DNA of 64,000 nt from Sphingomonas sp. CROZ-RG-20F-R02-07 (lineage in GTDB: Bacteria; Pseudomonadota; Alphaproteobacteria; Sphingomonadales; Sphingomonadaceae). Made by a program: the position numbers and the translations under genes. Below are positions 8,957 through 17,944 of this stretch, piece by piece. The notes beneath the pieces are model-generated. The model was given only the letters and a program-made list of their open reading frames with translations, had not been told where the DNA came from and ran no database searches. Within the stretch, counting starts at the first letter, position 1. Each line of letters starts with the position of its first letter. The stretch covers positions 310,001 through 374,000 of the forward strand of contig NZ_JAKNQJ010000004.1 in NCBI RefSeq assembly GCF_022662335.1, in the 5' to 3' direction.

Positions 8957-9811
8957 TCAGGGCCGGTTCGTCTGACGCTTGGCCATGAAGGCCAGGCGTT
9001 CGAACAGCATCACGTCCTGCTCGTTCTTGAGCAAGGCGCCATGCAGCGGCGGGATCGCCTTGGTGGGATCGCGGTTCTGCAGCACCTCGAGCGGCATGTC
9101 CTCGTGCAGCAGCAGCTTCAGCCAGTCGAGCAGTTCGGACGTGGAGGGCTTCTTCTTCAGGCCCGGTACGTCGCGCACGTCGTAGAACATGTCCATCGCG
9201 CGGGTGACGAGCAGCTTCTGGATGCCGGGGAAATGCACCTCGACGATCCGCTGCATCGTCTCGCGATCGGGGAACTTGATGTAATGGAAGAAGCACCGGC
9301 GCAGGAACGCGTCGGGCAGCTCCTTTTCGTTGTTGCTGGTGATGACGACGATCGGCCGCTCCACCGCGCGCACCGTCTCGCCCGTCTCGTACACATGGAA
9401 CGCCATGCGATCGAGTTCCTGGAGCAGGTCGTTCGGGAATTCGATATCGGCCTTGTCGATCTCGTCGATCAGCAGCACCGGGGGCTTGTCGCGGGTAAAG
9501 GCCTCCCACAGCTTGCCGCGGCGGATATAGTTGCCGATGTCGTGGACGCGCGCGTCGCCCAGCTGCCCGTCGCGCAGCCGCGCCACCGCGTCATATTCGT
9601 ACAGGCCCTGCTGCGCCTTGGTGGTGGACTTGACGTTCCATTCGATCAGCTCGGCGCCGACCGCCTCGGCGATCTCATAGGCGAGCACCGTCTTGCCGGT
9701 GCCGGGTTCCCCCTTCACCAGCAGCGGCCGGCGCAGCGAGACGGCGGCGTTGACCGCGACCTTCAGATCGTCGGTCGCGACATAATTCTCGGTGCCTTCG
9801 AAGCGCTTCAT
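8957..9811 (-). CDS. MoxR-family AAA+ ATPase
   Basis: The 284 residues form a single AAA+ module. Walker A is GEPGTGKT (residues 34-41) and Walker B is VLLIDEIDKA (about 112-121), with sensor 1 in VITSNNEKELPDAFLRR. This short MoxR form acts as a chaperone-like ATPase together with VWA-domain proteins; the likely partner is at 4843-6021. The start at 9811 (MKRFEGT) is chosen because AGGGAG lies 8 nt upstream and because the 46 extra residues of the longer frame look non-coding. Confidence 0.93.
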   Translation of the reverse strand: MKRFEGTENYVATDDLKVAVNAAVSLRRPLLVKGEPGTGKTVLAYEIAEAVGAELIEWNVKSTTKAQQGLYEYDAVARLRDGQLGDARVHDIGNYIRRGKLWEAFTRDKPPVLLIDEIDKADIEFPNDLLQELDRMAFHVYETGETVRAVERPIVVITSNNEKELPDAFLRRCFFHYIKFPDRETMQRIVEVHFPGIQKLLVTRAMDMFYDVRDVPGLKKKPSTSELLDWLKLLLHEDMPLEVLQNRDPTKAIPPLHGALLKNEQDVMLFERLAFMAKRQTNRP

Positions 9812-9884
9812 CGCCGAAACTCCCTGCGGATCTGTCGTCCGCGATAGGGGCTGCGGGCCCGCGCGTGCAAGCCTTGTGCGGGAT

Positions 9885-10550
9885 CTATGCCCGGTCGCGC
9901 GCGCTGCAGCGCGCGTCGAGCAGGTCCCAGAAGCCGCGATGTTGTGCAAAGAGCTGCTGCGCGCCGAACACGATCGCGCGTTCGCACGCCGGGGTGTCGC
10001 CCAGCCCGGCGATCACCATCGCGGTTTCGGCATCGTCGGGCAGGCGCTCGGCGGGCGGCGTTTCGCCGAAGCGTTCGGCGGCGCGGTCGAGCACCCGGCG
10101 CGTCGCATGCCAATCGAGCATCAGCGCCGCCACCGCCCCCGTCGCGCAGCCCCCGCGATCGGAGCCCGCCAGCATTTCGAGCGCATGGCGCTGGGCGGCG
10201 AACGCCCCTTCGGCGACCGCCTGGCCGGGGGTGGAGGGCAGGGGGCCGACCGCCGCGGTCAACCGGGTGAGATAGGCGCGTTCGTTGGCGAAGGCGCGCG
10301 ATGCCGCCTCCAGCCAGTCATGCGCCGCACGCTGCGCGCCGCGGTTCAACGCCGCGTCGATCATGCCGGGATGGCGGCCGTGCACCACGCACAGCCCATG
10401 CACCGCATCCGCCAGATCGCGCTGTTCGACACGGCCGTCGAGCAGCGCGCGCACATGCGCATGATTGGCGACGCCGTCGGTCTCAGCGAGGCGCAAGACC
10501 AGATCCCAGGCATTCGCCTGCCGCGCGGAAGTTGCTGTGTCCGAGTTCAT
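9885..10550 (-). CDS. Conserved hypothetical protein, probably all-alpha and cytoplasmic
   Basis: A 221-residue soluble protein without signal peptide or membrane segment, rich in Ala, Arg and His and predicted by eye to be helical. Cysteines occur as C91-type (GLCVVHGRH) and near GGCATGAV. The start at 10550 has AGGAA 9-13 nt upstream; the longer frame adds a Pro/Arg-rich stretch typical of untranslated high-GC DNA. It is upstream of moxR on the same strand with 73 nt between them, so a shared transcript is possible. I do not recognise its family. Confidence 0.75.
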   Translation of the reverse strand: MNSDTATSARQANAWDLVLRLAETDGVANHAHVRALLDGRVEQRDLADAVHGLCVVHGRHPGMIDAALNRGAQRAAHDWLEAASRAFANERAYLTRLTAAVGPLPSTPGQAVAEGAFAAQRHALEMLAGSDRGGCATGAVAALMLDWHATRRVLDRAAERFGETPPAERLPDDAETAMVIAGLGDTPACERAIVFGAQQLFAQHRGFWDLLDARCSARDRA

Positions 10551-10759
10551 CGTGTCGTTCCTGATGTGCCGCGGCTTTTTTCGAGGGCGCCGCGCTGGGT
10601 CGGGGCGATCCTCCTCCCTCCCGTCTAACCGAAGCACGTAAAGACGGGGTTTATGCCGCGTTTACCCGATCGGCGCTGGCGTCGCGGACTTTACGCGGTG
10701 CGCACCGCCCGCGATAAGGCGCGCGAGCGGAAGCCAATTCCGCGGCTGGAGACGAACGG

Positions 10760-13015
10760 ATGCGCGCATGGATGCTGGCTATGGCTCTCGCTTCGGTGGG
10801 GAGCGCCGCTTTGGCCGCTGACGTGCCGCCCATATCCCAGCCGCTGACGCTCGACCGCGTATTCGGCAATCCCGATCTGTCGGGCACGCAGCCGCGCGCG
10901 CTGCGCCTGTCGCCCGACGGCACGCTGCTCACCGCGCTGCGACCGCGCGCCGACGAGCGCGAGCGGCTCGACCTGTGGGCCACCGACACGCGCACCGGCG
11001 CCGAGCGGATGCTGGTCGACAGCCGCAAGGTGGGCAGCGGCGCCGAACTCTCCGAAGCCGAGAAGATGCAGCGCGAGCGGGCGCGGATCGGCGGCTCCAA
11101 GGGGATCGTCGCCTATGACTGGGCGCCCGACGGCAAGACGATCCTCGTGCCGCTCGATGGAGATCTGTATCTGGCGTCGCTGGACGGCACCACGCGCAAG
11201 CTGACCGATACGCCGGGCGGCGCGCTCAACCCCGTCGTGTCGCCCGGCGGCCGCTATGTCAGCTTCGTGCGCGATCAGAATCTCTGGGCGATCCCGCTCG
11301 CCGGCGGCGCGGCACGGGCGATCACCACCGGCGGCGCGGGCACCGTCCATTTCGGCGAGGCGGAGTTCGTCGCGCAGGAAGAGATGGACCGCCGCACCGG
11401 CTATTGGTGGTCCCCCGACGAAGCGCACATCGCGGTCGAGCGGTTCGACGACAAACCCGTCCACGTCTTCACGCGCACCGCTATCGGCGCGTCGGGCACC
11501 AAGGTGTACGACCAGCGCTATCCCGCTGCGGGAACGCCCAACGCGCTGGTCGAGCTCTATGTGATGAAGCCGGATGGCAGCACGCCGGTGAAGGTGGATC
11601 TCGGCACCGATCCCGACATCTATCTGGCGCGCGTCGACTGGCTGCCCGACGGCTCGGCGCTGCTCGTCCAGCGCGAGAGCCGCGACCAGAAGAAGCTGGA
11701 GATGCTCCGCGTCGATCCCACCACCGGCAAGAGCGTGGTGCTCTTCACCGAGAAATCGGGGGCCAAGAGCTGGCTCAACCTGTCCGACGCCTATCGCCCG
11801 CTGAAGAATGGCGGGCTGATCTGGCGTTCGGAGCGTGACGGCTATGGCCATCTCTATCTGTTCGCCAAGGGCCGCTGGACTCAGCTCACCAAGGGCAAAT
11901 GGGTCGTCACCGGGCTCGTCGGCGTGGACGAGGCCAAGGGGCGGTTGTTCTTCACGGGCAACAAGGACGACGTGCTGGAGCAGCAGCTCTATTCGGTCGA
12001 CATCGCGCACCCCAATGTCATCACGAAGCTGACCGAGGCGGGCTGGTGGAACGGCGCGACGATGGATGCGGCGGCCAGCCGCCTGATCGTCTCGCGCTCC
12101 AGCCCCAACCAGCCGACGCAAAGCTATCTGGCGGATGCGGACGGCAAGCGCCTGTCGTGGATCAACGAGAATGCGGTCGTGGCGGGCCACCCCTATTACC
12201 CCTATCTCGCCAGCCATCAGCCGACCAAGTTCGGCACGTTGAAGGCCAAGGACGGCACGACGCTCTATTACGAGATGATTACCCCGCCGCTCGTGCCAGG
12301 GAAGAAATACCCCGTGTTCTTCCAGCACTATGGCGGCCCCGGCACCGGCCAGCAGGTGACCCGCGGCTGGCAGGGCGCGCTGCCGCAATATCTGGTGAGC
12401 CAGGGCTGGATCTTCTTCCAGATCGACAACCGCGGCTCGTACAACCGCGGCAAGGCCTTCGAGGACCATATCTACCACGCGATGGGCACGGTCGAGGTGG
12501 AGGACCAGCTTGCCGGGGCGAAGTTCGTCAAGGCGCTGCCCTTCGTCGATCCCGACAAGGTGGCGACGTTCGGCTGGTCCTATGGCGGTTACATGTCGCT
12601 GAAGATGCTGGAGAAGACGCCGGGCGTCTATGCCGCCGCCGTTTCCGGCGCGCCCGTTACCGACTGGCAGCTCTACGACACGCATTACACCGAACGCTAT
12701 CTGGGCGATCCCGCGAAGGATCCGCAAAGCTATGCCACGTCGCAGGCGTTCCAGGACGCGAACCTCATCAAGGATCCGCTGCTGCTGATCCACGGCATGA
12801 GCGACGACAACGTCTTCCTCGACAATTCGCTGAAAGTGGTGGCGCGGATGCAGGCCACCGACACGCCGTTCGAGATGATGTTCTATCCGGGCTACACCCA
12901 CCGCGTCGGCGGGCCGGGGATCAGCGAGCATCTCTGGAACACGATCCTGAACTTCCTCGATGCCAAGGTGAAGGACAAGCCGGCCATGGCCCGCGCCCCG
13001 CGCCCCGCGCGGTAA
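10760..13015 (+). CDS. Prolyl oligopeptidase family S9 (dipeptidyl peptidase IV-like), exported
   Basis: This 751-residue exported protease has a signal peptide (to about residue 20), an eight-bladed beta-propeller domain (about residues 60-480) and a C-terminal alpha/beta hydrolase domain. The catalytic triad is Ser607 in GWSYGGY, Asp682/683 in SDDNVF and His714 in YTHRVGG. EAEFVAQEEMDR in the propeller matches the double-Glu motif that binds the substrate N-terminus in DPP4 enzymes, so it probably releases X-Pro dipeptides in the periplasm. The gene downstream starts 7 nt after the stop. Confidence 0.95.
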   Translation: MRAWMLAMALASVGSAALAADVPPISQPLTLDRVFGNPDLSGTQPRALRLSPDGTLLTALRPRADERERLDLWATDTRTGAERMLVDSRKVGSGAELSEAEKMQRERARIGGSKGIVAYDWAPDGKTILVPLDGDLYLASLDGTTRKLTDTPGGALNPVVSPGGRYVSFVRDQNLWAIPLAGGAARAITTGGAGTVHFGEAEFVAQEEMDRRTGYWWSPDEAHIAVERFDDKPVHVFTRTAIGASGTKVYDQRYPAAGTPNALVELYVMKPDGSTPVKVDLGTDPDIYLARVDWLPDGSALLVQRESRDQKKLEMLRVDPTTGKSVVLFTEKSGAKSWLNLSDAYRPLKNGGLIWRSERDGYGHLYLFAKGRWTQLTKGKWVVTGLVGVDEAKGRLFFTGNKDDVLEQQLYSVDIAHPNVITKLTEAGWWNGATMDAAASRLIVSRSSPNQPTQSYLADADGKRLSWINENAVVAGHPYYPYLASHQPTKFGTLKAKDGTTLYYEMITPPLVPGKKYPVFFQHYGGPGTGQQVTRGWQGALPQYLVSQGWIFFQIDNRGSYNRGKAFEDHIYHAMGTVEVEDQLAGAKFVKALPFVDPDKVATFGWSYGGYMSLKMLEKTPGVYAAAVSGAPVTDWQLYDTHYTERYLGDPAKDPQSYATSQAFQDANLIKDPLLLIHGMSDDNVFLDNSLKVVARMQATDTPFEMMFYPGYTHRVGGPGISEHLWNTILNFLDAKVKDKPAMARAPRPAR

Positions 13016-13022
13016 CGCGCGC

Positions 13023-13739
13023 GTGCGGTTCCTCGCGACCTTTCACCTCTGGCCGTTCCTCGACACGGTCGTCAGCTATCTGGCGGCGTTCGTCTTCGGC
13101 ACGCTGATCGGCGCGGAGCGGCAATATCGCCAGCGCACCGCAGGGCTGCGCACCAACGCGCTCGTCGCGATCGGCTCGGCGGCGTTTGTCGATCTCGGCC
13201 AGCGGCTGGGCGGTGACGTCGAATCGATCCGGGTGATCGCCTATGTCGTCTCGGGGATCGGCTTCCTGGGCGCGGGCGTCATCATGAAGGAGGGGATGAA
13301 ACTCCGCGGGCTGAACACCGCGGCCACGCTCTGGTGTTCCGCCGCGGTCGGTTCGATCGCGGGCAGCGACATGCTGGCGGAGGCGGCGCTGCTCACGCTG
13401 TTCGTGCTGGTGGCCAACACCGCGCTTCGGCCGCTGGTCGATGCGATCAACCGCGTGCCCATGGTGGGCCGCACGATCGAGGCGACCTATAGCGTGACCG
13501 TCACCGCCGCGGCGCTGGACGCCGGACCGATCGGCGACCTGCTCGTCGAACATCTGGAGGCCGCGCAACTGCTGGTGGCCGAACTCGACGTGATCGAGCG
13601 CGGCGAGGACCGGGTGGAGATCGCCGCCACGCTGGTGGCGACCAACGTGGCCACCAGCGAACTGGACGCGATCACCGATCATCTCGCGCGGGTGCACGGC
13701 ATCGTTCACGCGACCTGGCAGGCGCGCACGCACGATTAG
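13023..13739 (+). CDS. MgtC/SapB-family inner-membrane protein
   Basis: A 238-residue protein with four to five hydrophobic helices in the first 140 residues (FLDTVVSYLAAFVFGTLIGAERQ, then GIGFLGAGVIMKEG and AATLWCSAAVGSIAG) followed by a soluble ACT-like C-terminal domain. GAERQ..Q..AGLRT and GFLGAG are the MgtC family signatures. MgtC members are linked to survival under low magnesium and to ATP synthase control. Translation starts at a GTG 7 nt after the peptidase gene, so the two are probably co-transcribed. Confidence 0.92.
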   Translation: MRFLATFHLWPFLDTVVSYLAAFVFGTLIGAERQYRQRTAGLRTNALVAIGSAAFVDLGQRLGGDVESIRVIAYVVSGIGFLGAGVIMKEGMKLRGLNTAATLWCSAAVGSIAGSDMLAEAALLTLFVLVANTALRPLVDAINRVPMVGRTIEATYSVTVTAAALDAGPIGDLLVEHLEAAQLLVAELDVIERGEDRVEIAATLVATNVATSELDAITDHLARVHGIVHATWQARTHD

Positions 13740-13801
13740 CAAAGCGGTTGGACGCCGCCGCGCAATGACGCTACCGGCGCGCATCATATCGGGAGAATGT
13801 C

Positions 13802-14827
13802 ATGGGTTACCGGGTCGTGGTCGCGGGAGCGAGCGGCAATGTCGGACGCGAGATGGTCAACATCCTCGCCGAGCGCGAATTCCCGCTCGACGAGATCGCC
13901 GTGCTCGCCTCGTCGCGCAGCCAGGGCGACCAGATCGAATATGGCGACACCGGCAAGATGCTCAAGATCCAGAATATCGAGCATTTCGATCCCGCCGGAT
14001 GGGACATGGCGCTCTTCGCGATCGGCTCCGAGGCGACCGCGGTCTATGCGCCGAAGTTCGCCGCGGCCGGGTGCACCGTGATCGACAATTCGTCGCTCTA
14101 CCGGATGGACCCGGATGTGCCGCTGATCGTGCCCGAGGTGAACGCCGCGGCGATCGACGGCTACAAGGCGAAGAACATCATCGCCAATCCGAATTGCTCG
14201 ACCGCGCAGATGGTCGTCGCGCTGAAGCCGCTCCACGATGCCGCCACGATCACCCGCGTGGTGGTCGCGACGTACCAGTCCGTTTCGGGCGCGGGCAAGG
14301 CGGGGATGGACGAGCTGTTCGAACAGAGCCGCAACATCTTCGTCGGCGACCCCGCGACCGCGAACAAGTTCACCAAGCAGATCGCGTTCAACGTGATCCC
14401 GCATATCGACAGCTTCCTGGACGACGGATCGACCAAGGAGGAATGGAAGATGGTCGTCGAGACCAAGAAGATCCTCGACCCCAAGATCAAGGTGACGGCG
14501 ACCTGCGTGCGCGTGCCCGTCTTCGTCGGCCATAGCGAGGCGCTGAACATCGAGTTCCGCGACGAACTGTCGGCCGAGGACGCCAAGCGGATCCTGCGCG
14601 AGGCGCCGGGGATCATGCTGATCGACAAGCATGAGGACGGTGGATACATCACGCCGATCGAGGCTGCGGGCGACGACGCCACCTATGTCAGCCGCGTCCG
14701 CGAAGATCCGACCGTGGAAAGCGGCCTGTCGCTCTGGTGCGTCAGCGACAATCTGCGAAAAGGCGCGGCGCTGAACGCGGTGCAGATCGCCGAACTGCTC
14801 GGGCGGCGGCATCTGAAGAAGGCGTGA
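13802..14827 (+). CDS. asd: Aspartate-semialdehyde dehydrogenase
   Basis: Asd reduces aspartyl phosphate to aspartate semialdehyde for lysine/DAP, methionine and threonine synthesis. The N-terminal NADP fold has GASGNVGREM (residues 9-18), the catalytic cysteine is Cys132 in NPNCST, and VATYQSVSGAG and CVRVPVFVGHSE are substrate-site motifs. Length 341 matches the family. GGAGAAT precedes the ATG. DapE, which acts later in the same pathway, is encoded at 43070-44203. Confidence 0.97.
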   Translation: MGYRVVVAGASGNVGREMVNILAEREFPLDEIAVLASSRSQGDQIEYGDTGKMLKIQNIEHFDPAGWDMALFAIGSEATAVYAPKFAAAGCTVIDNSSLYRMDPDVPLIVPEVNAAAIDGYKAKNIIANPNCSTAQMVVALKPLHDAATITRVVVATYQSVSGAGKAGMDELFEQSRNIFVGDPATANKFTKQIAFNVIPHIDSFLDDGSTKEEWKMVVETKKILDPKIKVTATCVRVPVFVGHSEALNIEFRDELSAEDAKRILREAPGIMLIDKHEDGGYITPIEAAGDDATYVSRVREDPTVESGLSLWCVSDNLRKGAALNAVQIAELLGRRHLKKA

Positions 14828-14833
14828 GGGCAA

Positions 14834-14868
14834 GGGGCCGTCACGGTCGATCGTCGGCCGACGGCCCC
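14834..14868 (+). terminator. Hairpin after asd
   Basis: GGGGCCGTC (14834-14842) pairs with GACGGCCCC (14860-14868) around a 17-nt loop, starting 7 nt after the asd stop. There is no T-run, so its terminator role is tentative. Confidence 0.4.
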
Positions 14869-14933
14869 CGAGCGGCGGTTGCGCGCCATGGGGCGAAGCG
14901 CCTATCGCGCGCGGATCATCCCAGCCGAGACCC

Positions 14934-15692
14934 GTGATGGAACCCAGTTCGACCCGTTTCTTCGACAGCTTCGACGGCACCCGGCTCGCCTGGCGCGAGA
15001 TGGGCGAGGGGCGGCCGGTGGTGCTGATCCACGGCTATTTCTCCGACGCCGCGACCAACTGGATCCGCTATGGCCATGCGGCGGCGATCGCGGCGAAGGG
15101 CTTTCGCGTCGTCATGCCCGATCTGCGCGCGCATGGCGAAAGCGCGAAGCCGCACGACCCCGCGGCCTATCCGCGCGATGCGCTGACGCGCGATGGCCAT
15201 GCGCTCGTGGCGCATCTGGGGCTCACCGATTATGATCTCGGCGGTTACTCGCTGGGCGCGCGGACGGTGTCGCGGATGCTGGCGACGGGGGCCACGCCGC
15301 GGCGCACGATCTTCTCGGGCATGGGGCTGGAGGGGCTGATCGACACCGGCCGCCGCGCCGGGCATTTCCGCAACATTCTCACCCATCTCGGCCAGCATGC
15401 GCGCGGCACCCCCGAATGGCTGGCCGAGGCCTTCCTGAAGACCACCAAGGGCGATCCCGTCGCGCTGCTGGGCATTCTCGACACCTTCGCCGACACGCCG
15501 CTCGCCACGATCGAAGCGTTCGTCCAGCCAGCGCTCGTGGTGTGCGGCGCGGAGGATGCGGACAACGGCTCCGCGCCGGCGCTGGCCGACGCGCTGCCCG
15601 ATGCGCGCTATGTCGAAACGCCGGGCGGGCATATGAGCGCGGTGACGAAGCCCGAACTGGGGCGGGCGATCGCCGCCTTCGTCTCCGCCTAG
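14934..15692 (+). CDS. Alpha/beta hydrolase
   Basis: The 252-residue soluble alpha/beta hydrolase begins with the strand and oxyanion region VVLIHGYFSDA, has the nucleophile elbow G-Y-S-L-G (Ser106 counting from the GTG, 105 from the ATG at 14937) and the late acid region VVCGAEDADNG followed by GGHMSAV with the catalytic His. There is no signal peptide. The substrate is not predictable. The frame opens GTG-ATG; the ATG is the likelier start. Confidence 0.9.
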   Translation: MMEPSSTRFFDSFDGTRLAWREMGEGRPVVLIHGYFSDAATNWIRYGHAAAIAAKGFRVVMPDLRAHGESAKPHDPAAYPRDALTRDGHALVAHLGLTDYDLGGYSLGARTVSRMLATGATPRRTIFSGMGLEGLIDTGRRAGHFRNILTHLGQHARGTPEWLAEAFLKTTKGDPVALLGILDTFADTPLATIEAFVQPALVVCGAEDADNGSAPALADALPDARYVETPGGHMSAVTKPELGRAIAAFVSA

Positions 15693-15709
15693 GGCGTGAT
15701 GACGTCACG

Positions 15710-15818
15710 TTGATCCGGTCGCCCTGAGCTTGACGAAGGGCCTGTGCCGCATGCGAAGCCGCGCGTGGAGAGCGTGCTTCGACAGTTTCGGGACGAACGG
15801 ATCTGGAGACCGGATCAA
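15710..15818 (+). repeat. Dispersed palindromic repeat, copy A
   Basis: The element is bounded by an 11-bp perfect inverted repeat TTGATCCGGTC/GACCGGATCAA (15710-15720 and 15808-15818). Inside are GCCCTGAGCTTGACGAAGGGC-like and GTGCTTCGACAG-containing arms. The same arrangement occurs inverted at 24479-24590: a 21-nt core (15765-15785 here) differs at one position from the other copy. This looks like a REP/BIME-type intergenic element. Confidence 0.75.
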
Positions 15819-15842
15819 CCTAAGGTCATCAAACCCTGTGGC

Positions 15843-16370
15843 TTATTCGGGCACCGTGCCTTCGTCGGCGATCCCGGCTTCGAACGATCTGGACGAATCG
15901 CTGCCATCCGCCTGATGCGCGCCCTTGCCTGCAGGTGGGGGCGGCGGTGTCTCGGCCTTGGGCTTGGGCGTGCTGCCCTTGAGCGTGAAGAGCGCGGCGG
16001 CGGCAGCACCGGCAGCGGCGAGGCCGCCCGCGATCGCGGCGGCGCCCCATTTGCCGCCCAGCTTCTCGGTCGCTCTGGCCGCGCCGGACTTGGCCGCCGG
16101 CTTGGCGGGGGTGCGCGGAGTCGCGCGCTTGGTGGAGCGCGGCTTCGGCGTCTTCGCGGCCGCTGGCTTGGTGGTGGCGGGCTTGGCGGCCGGTTCCGAT
16201 GCGGCGGCCGCCGTGGTCGGGGCCTTTGCGGCGGATGGCTTGGCGGTCGCTGTGCGTGGCGCGGCTGCCTTTACGCCGGTCTTGCGCGGCGCGCGCCGCG
16301 GCGCGGTGGGCTTGGGCGTGACCGACTTGGGCGTGTCGTCCGTCGGCGGTTCGGGGGTGTCGGCCATCAT
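15843..16370 (-). CDS. Ala/Lys/Pro-rich single-pass membrane protein, function unknown
   Basis: A 175-residue protein with an extended N-terminal region built of Lys, Ala, Pro and Thr (histone-tail-like, many AAKP/KPAA steps), one hydrophobic Ala-rich helix (about residues 112-135, AAIAGGLAAAGAAAAALF) and a polar tail ending in acidic residues. AGGGAG precedes two consecutive ATGs (16370, 16367). The basic low-complexity domain could bind nucleic acid or the wall, but this is only composition. The reading frame is open to 16610 but the extra part is Arg-rich noise. Confidence 0.7.
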   Translation of the reverse strand: MMADTPEPPTDDTPKSVTPKPTAPRRAPRKTGVKAAAPRTATAKPSAAKAPTTAAAASEPAAKPATTKPAAAKTPKPRSTKRATPRTPAKPAAKSGAARATEKLGGKWGAAAIAGGLAAAGAAAAALFTLKGSTPKPKAETPPPPPAGKGAHQADGSDSSRSFEAGIADEGTVPE

Positions 16371-16426
16371 GCTACTCCCTGATTGATTGCGCATCCGAAA
16401 CGCACCACCCGCCCATCGGGTCCGGA

Positions 16427-17863
16427 TCAGCGGAACGGCGGCTCGTCGAACGCCCGCAGCTTGCGGCTGTGGAGCTTGGGGCCTTCGCGGCGCAACTGCT
16501 CGCACGCTTCGATCCCGATCCGCATGTGTTCGCTGATCGCGCGTTCGTAGAATCGGTTCGCCTGGCCCGGCAGCTTCAGTTCGCCGTGCAGCGGCTTGTC
16601 GGACACGCACAGCAACGTCCCGTAAGGCACGCGAAACCGGTAGCCCTGTGCCGCGATCGTCGCCGATTCCATGTCGATCCCCACGGCGCGCGACAGCGAG
16701 AAGCGCAGCGCCGAGCGCGAATAGCGCAGTTCCCAGTTACGGTCGTCCGTCGTCACGATCGTGCCGGTGCGCAGGCGGCGTTTCAACTCGTCGCCCGACT
16801 GGCCCGAGACGATCTCGGCGGCCTTGGCCATCGCCACCTGCACCTCGGCGATGGCGGGCACCGGGATCTCGGGCGGCAGCACGTCGTCCAGCACATGATC
16901 GTCGCGCAGATAGGCGTGCGCCAGCACGTAATCGCCGATCCGCTGGCTGGGGCGCAGCCCGCCGCAATGGCCGATCATCAGCCACGCCTCGGGCCGCATC
17001 ACCGCCAGATGATCGCAGATCGTCTTGGCGTTGGAGGGGCCGACGCCGATGTTCACCAGCGTGATGCCGGTGCCGTCCGCTGCCATCAGGTGATAGGCGG
17101 GCATCTGGTGGCGCCGCCACGCGCTGTCGCTGATGAGCGCGTCGGGATCGTCGCCCGCGCGCATCATCACCCCGCCCGCGCCCGACAGCGCGGTGTAGCG
17201 CGATCCGTCGCCCAGTTGCGCCACCGCCCAGCGAACGAATTCATCGACATAGCGGTGATAGTTGGTGAACAGCACGAAGCGTTGCGTATGCTCGGCAGGC
17301 GTGCCCATATAGTGCCGCAACCGCGCCAGGCTGAAATCGGTGCGCAACGCGTCGAACAGCGCGAGCGGCCGGGTGTCGTCGTTCGCGATCCACAGGCCGT
17401 CGGCGATCTCGTCGCCGATATGCGCCAGTTCGGTCGCGGGAAAATGCCGCGCGAGATCGGCGGCGGACACCTGATCGAGGCTGAGCGCATGGCCGGGATC
17501 GAGCACATAGGGGAAGGGGATTTCCTGCCGCCCTTCGACCGCCTCTACCGCAACGTCGTAATCCTCCATCAGCAGCGTCAGTTGCTCGATGAGATAATCG
17601 GCGAACAGGCCGGGCTTGGTGACGCTGATCCGGTAGTCGCCCGGCGTCACCAGCCGCCCGAACGAGCGCATCGGCGCCGGGCGGCTGTCCTGCCCGCGAT
17701 AGGTGAGGCGGATTTCGGGATAGGCGAAGCTGCCGTCCGAGCGGGCGATCGGATCGGGCACGGTGCCGGTAGTGAGATAGGCGGTGAGCGCCGCTTGAAG
17801 GCGCTCCACCGAGGCGCGGTAGAGACGGTCGAGTTCGGCGACGATCCGGGATGCGGAAACCAT
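16427..17863 (-). CDS. amn: AMP nucleosidase
   Basis: Amn hydrolyses AMP to adenine and ribose-5-phosphate. The 478 residues have an N-terminal regulatory domain (to about 170) and a C-terminal nucleoside-phosphorylase-type catalytic domain with GVGPSNAKTICDH, MIGHCGGLRPSQ and GIDMESATIAAQGYRFRVPYG. The length fits the bacterial enzyme. It is minus-strand and probably monocistronic. Confidence 0.95.
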   Translation of the reverse strand: MVSASRIVAELDRLYRASVERLQAALTAYLTTGTVPDPIARSDGSFAYPEIRLTYRGQDSRPAPMRSFGRLVTPGDYRISVTKPGLFADYLIEQLTLLMEDYDVAVEAVEGRQEIPFPYVLDPGHALSLDQVSAADLARHFPATELAHIGDEIADGLWIANDDTRPLALFDALRTDFSLARLRHYMGTPAEHTQRFVLFTNYHRYVDEFVRWAVAQLGDGSRYTALSGAGGVMMRAGDDPDALISDSAWRRHQMPAYHLMAADGTGITLVNIGVGPSNAKTICDHLAVMRPEAWLMIGHCGGLRPSQRIGDYVLAHAYLRDDHVLDDVLPPEIPVPAIAEVQVAMAKAAEIVSGQSGDELKRRLRTGTIVTTDDRNWELRYSRSALRFSLSRAVGIDMESATIAAQGYRFRVPYGTLLCVSDKPLHGELKLPGQANRFYERAISEHMRIGIEACEQLRREGPKLHSRKLRAFDEPPFR

Positions 17864-17911
17864 CGCGGATCGTTACGCGCGCCACATGACGCTGGCAAGA
17901 CGGGGGACAAG

Positions 17912-17939
17912 TCGGGCGCCGGCTGCGGCCGACGCCCGA
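17912..17939 (-). terminator. Hairpin after the peroxiredoxin gene
   Basis: TCGGGCG (17912-17918) pairs with CGCCCGA (17933-17939), with an inner CGGC/GCCG extension. It begins 5 nt past the peroxiredoxin stop on the minus strand. No U-tract is present. Confidence 0.4.
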
Positions 17940-17944
17940 TCGGC

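Noticed and set aside
5966..9847. Plus-strand open frame of 1293 codons
   Set aside because: It lies antisense to the VWA, hydrolase, CHAP and moxR genes, all of which have clear motifs. Its Arg/His/Gly/Ala-rich composition is what the third antisense frame of high-GC codons gives.
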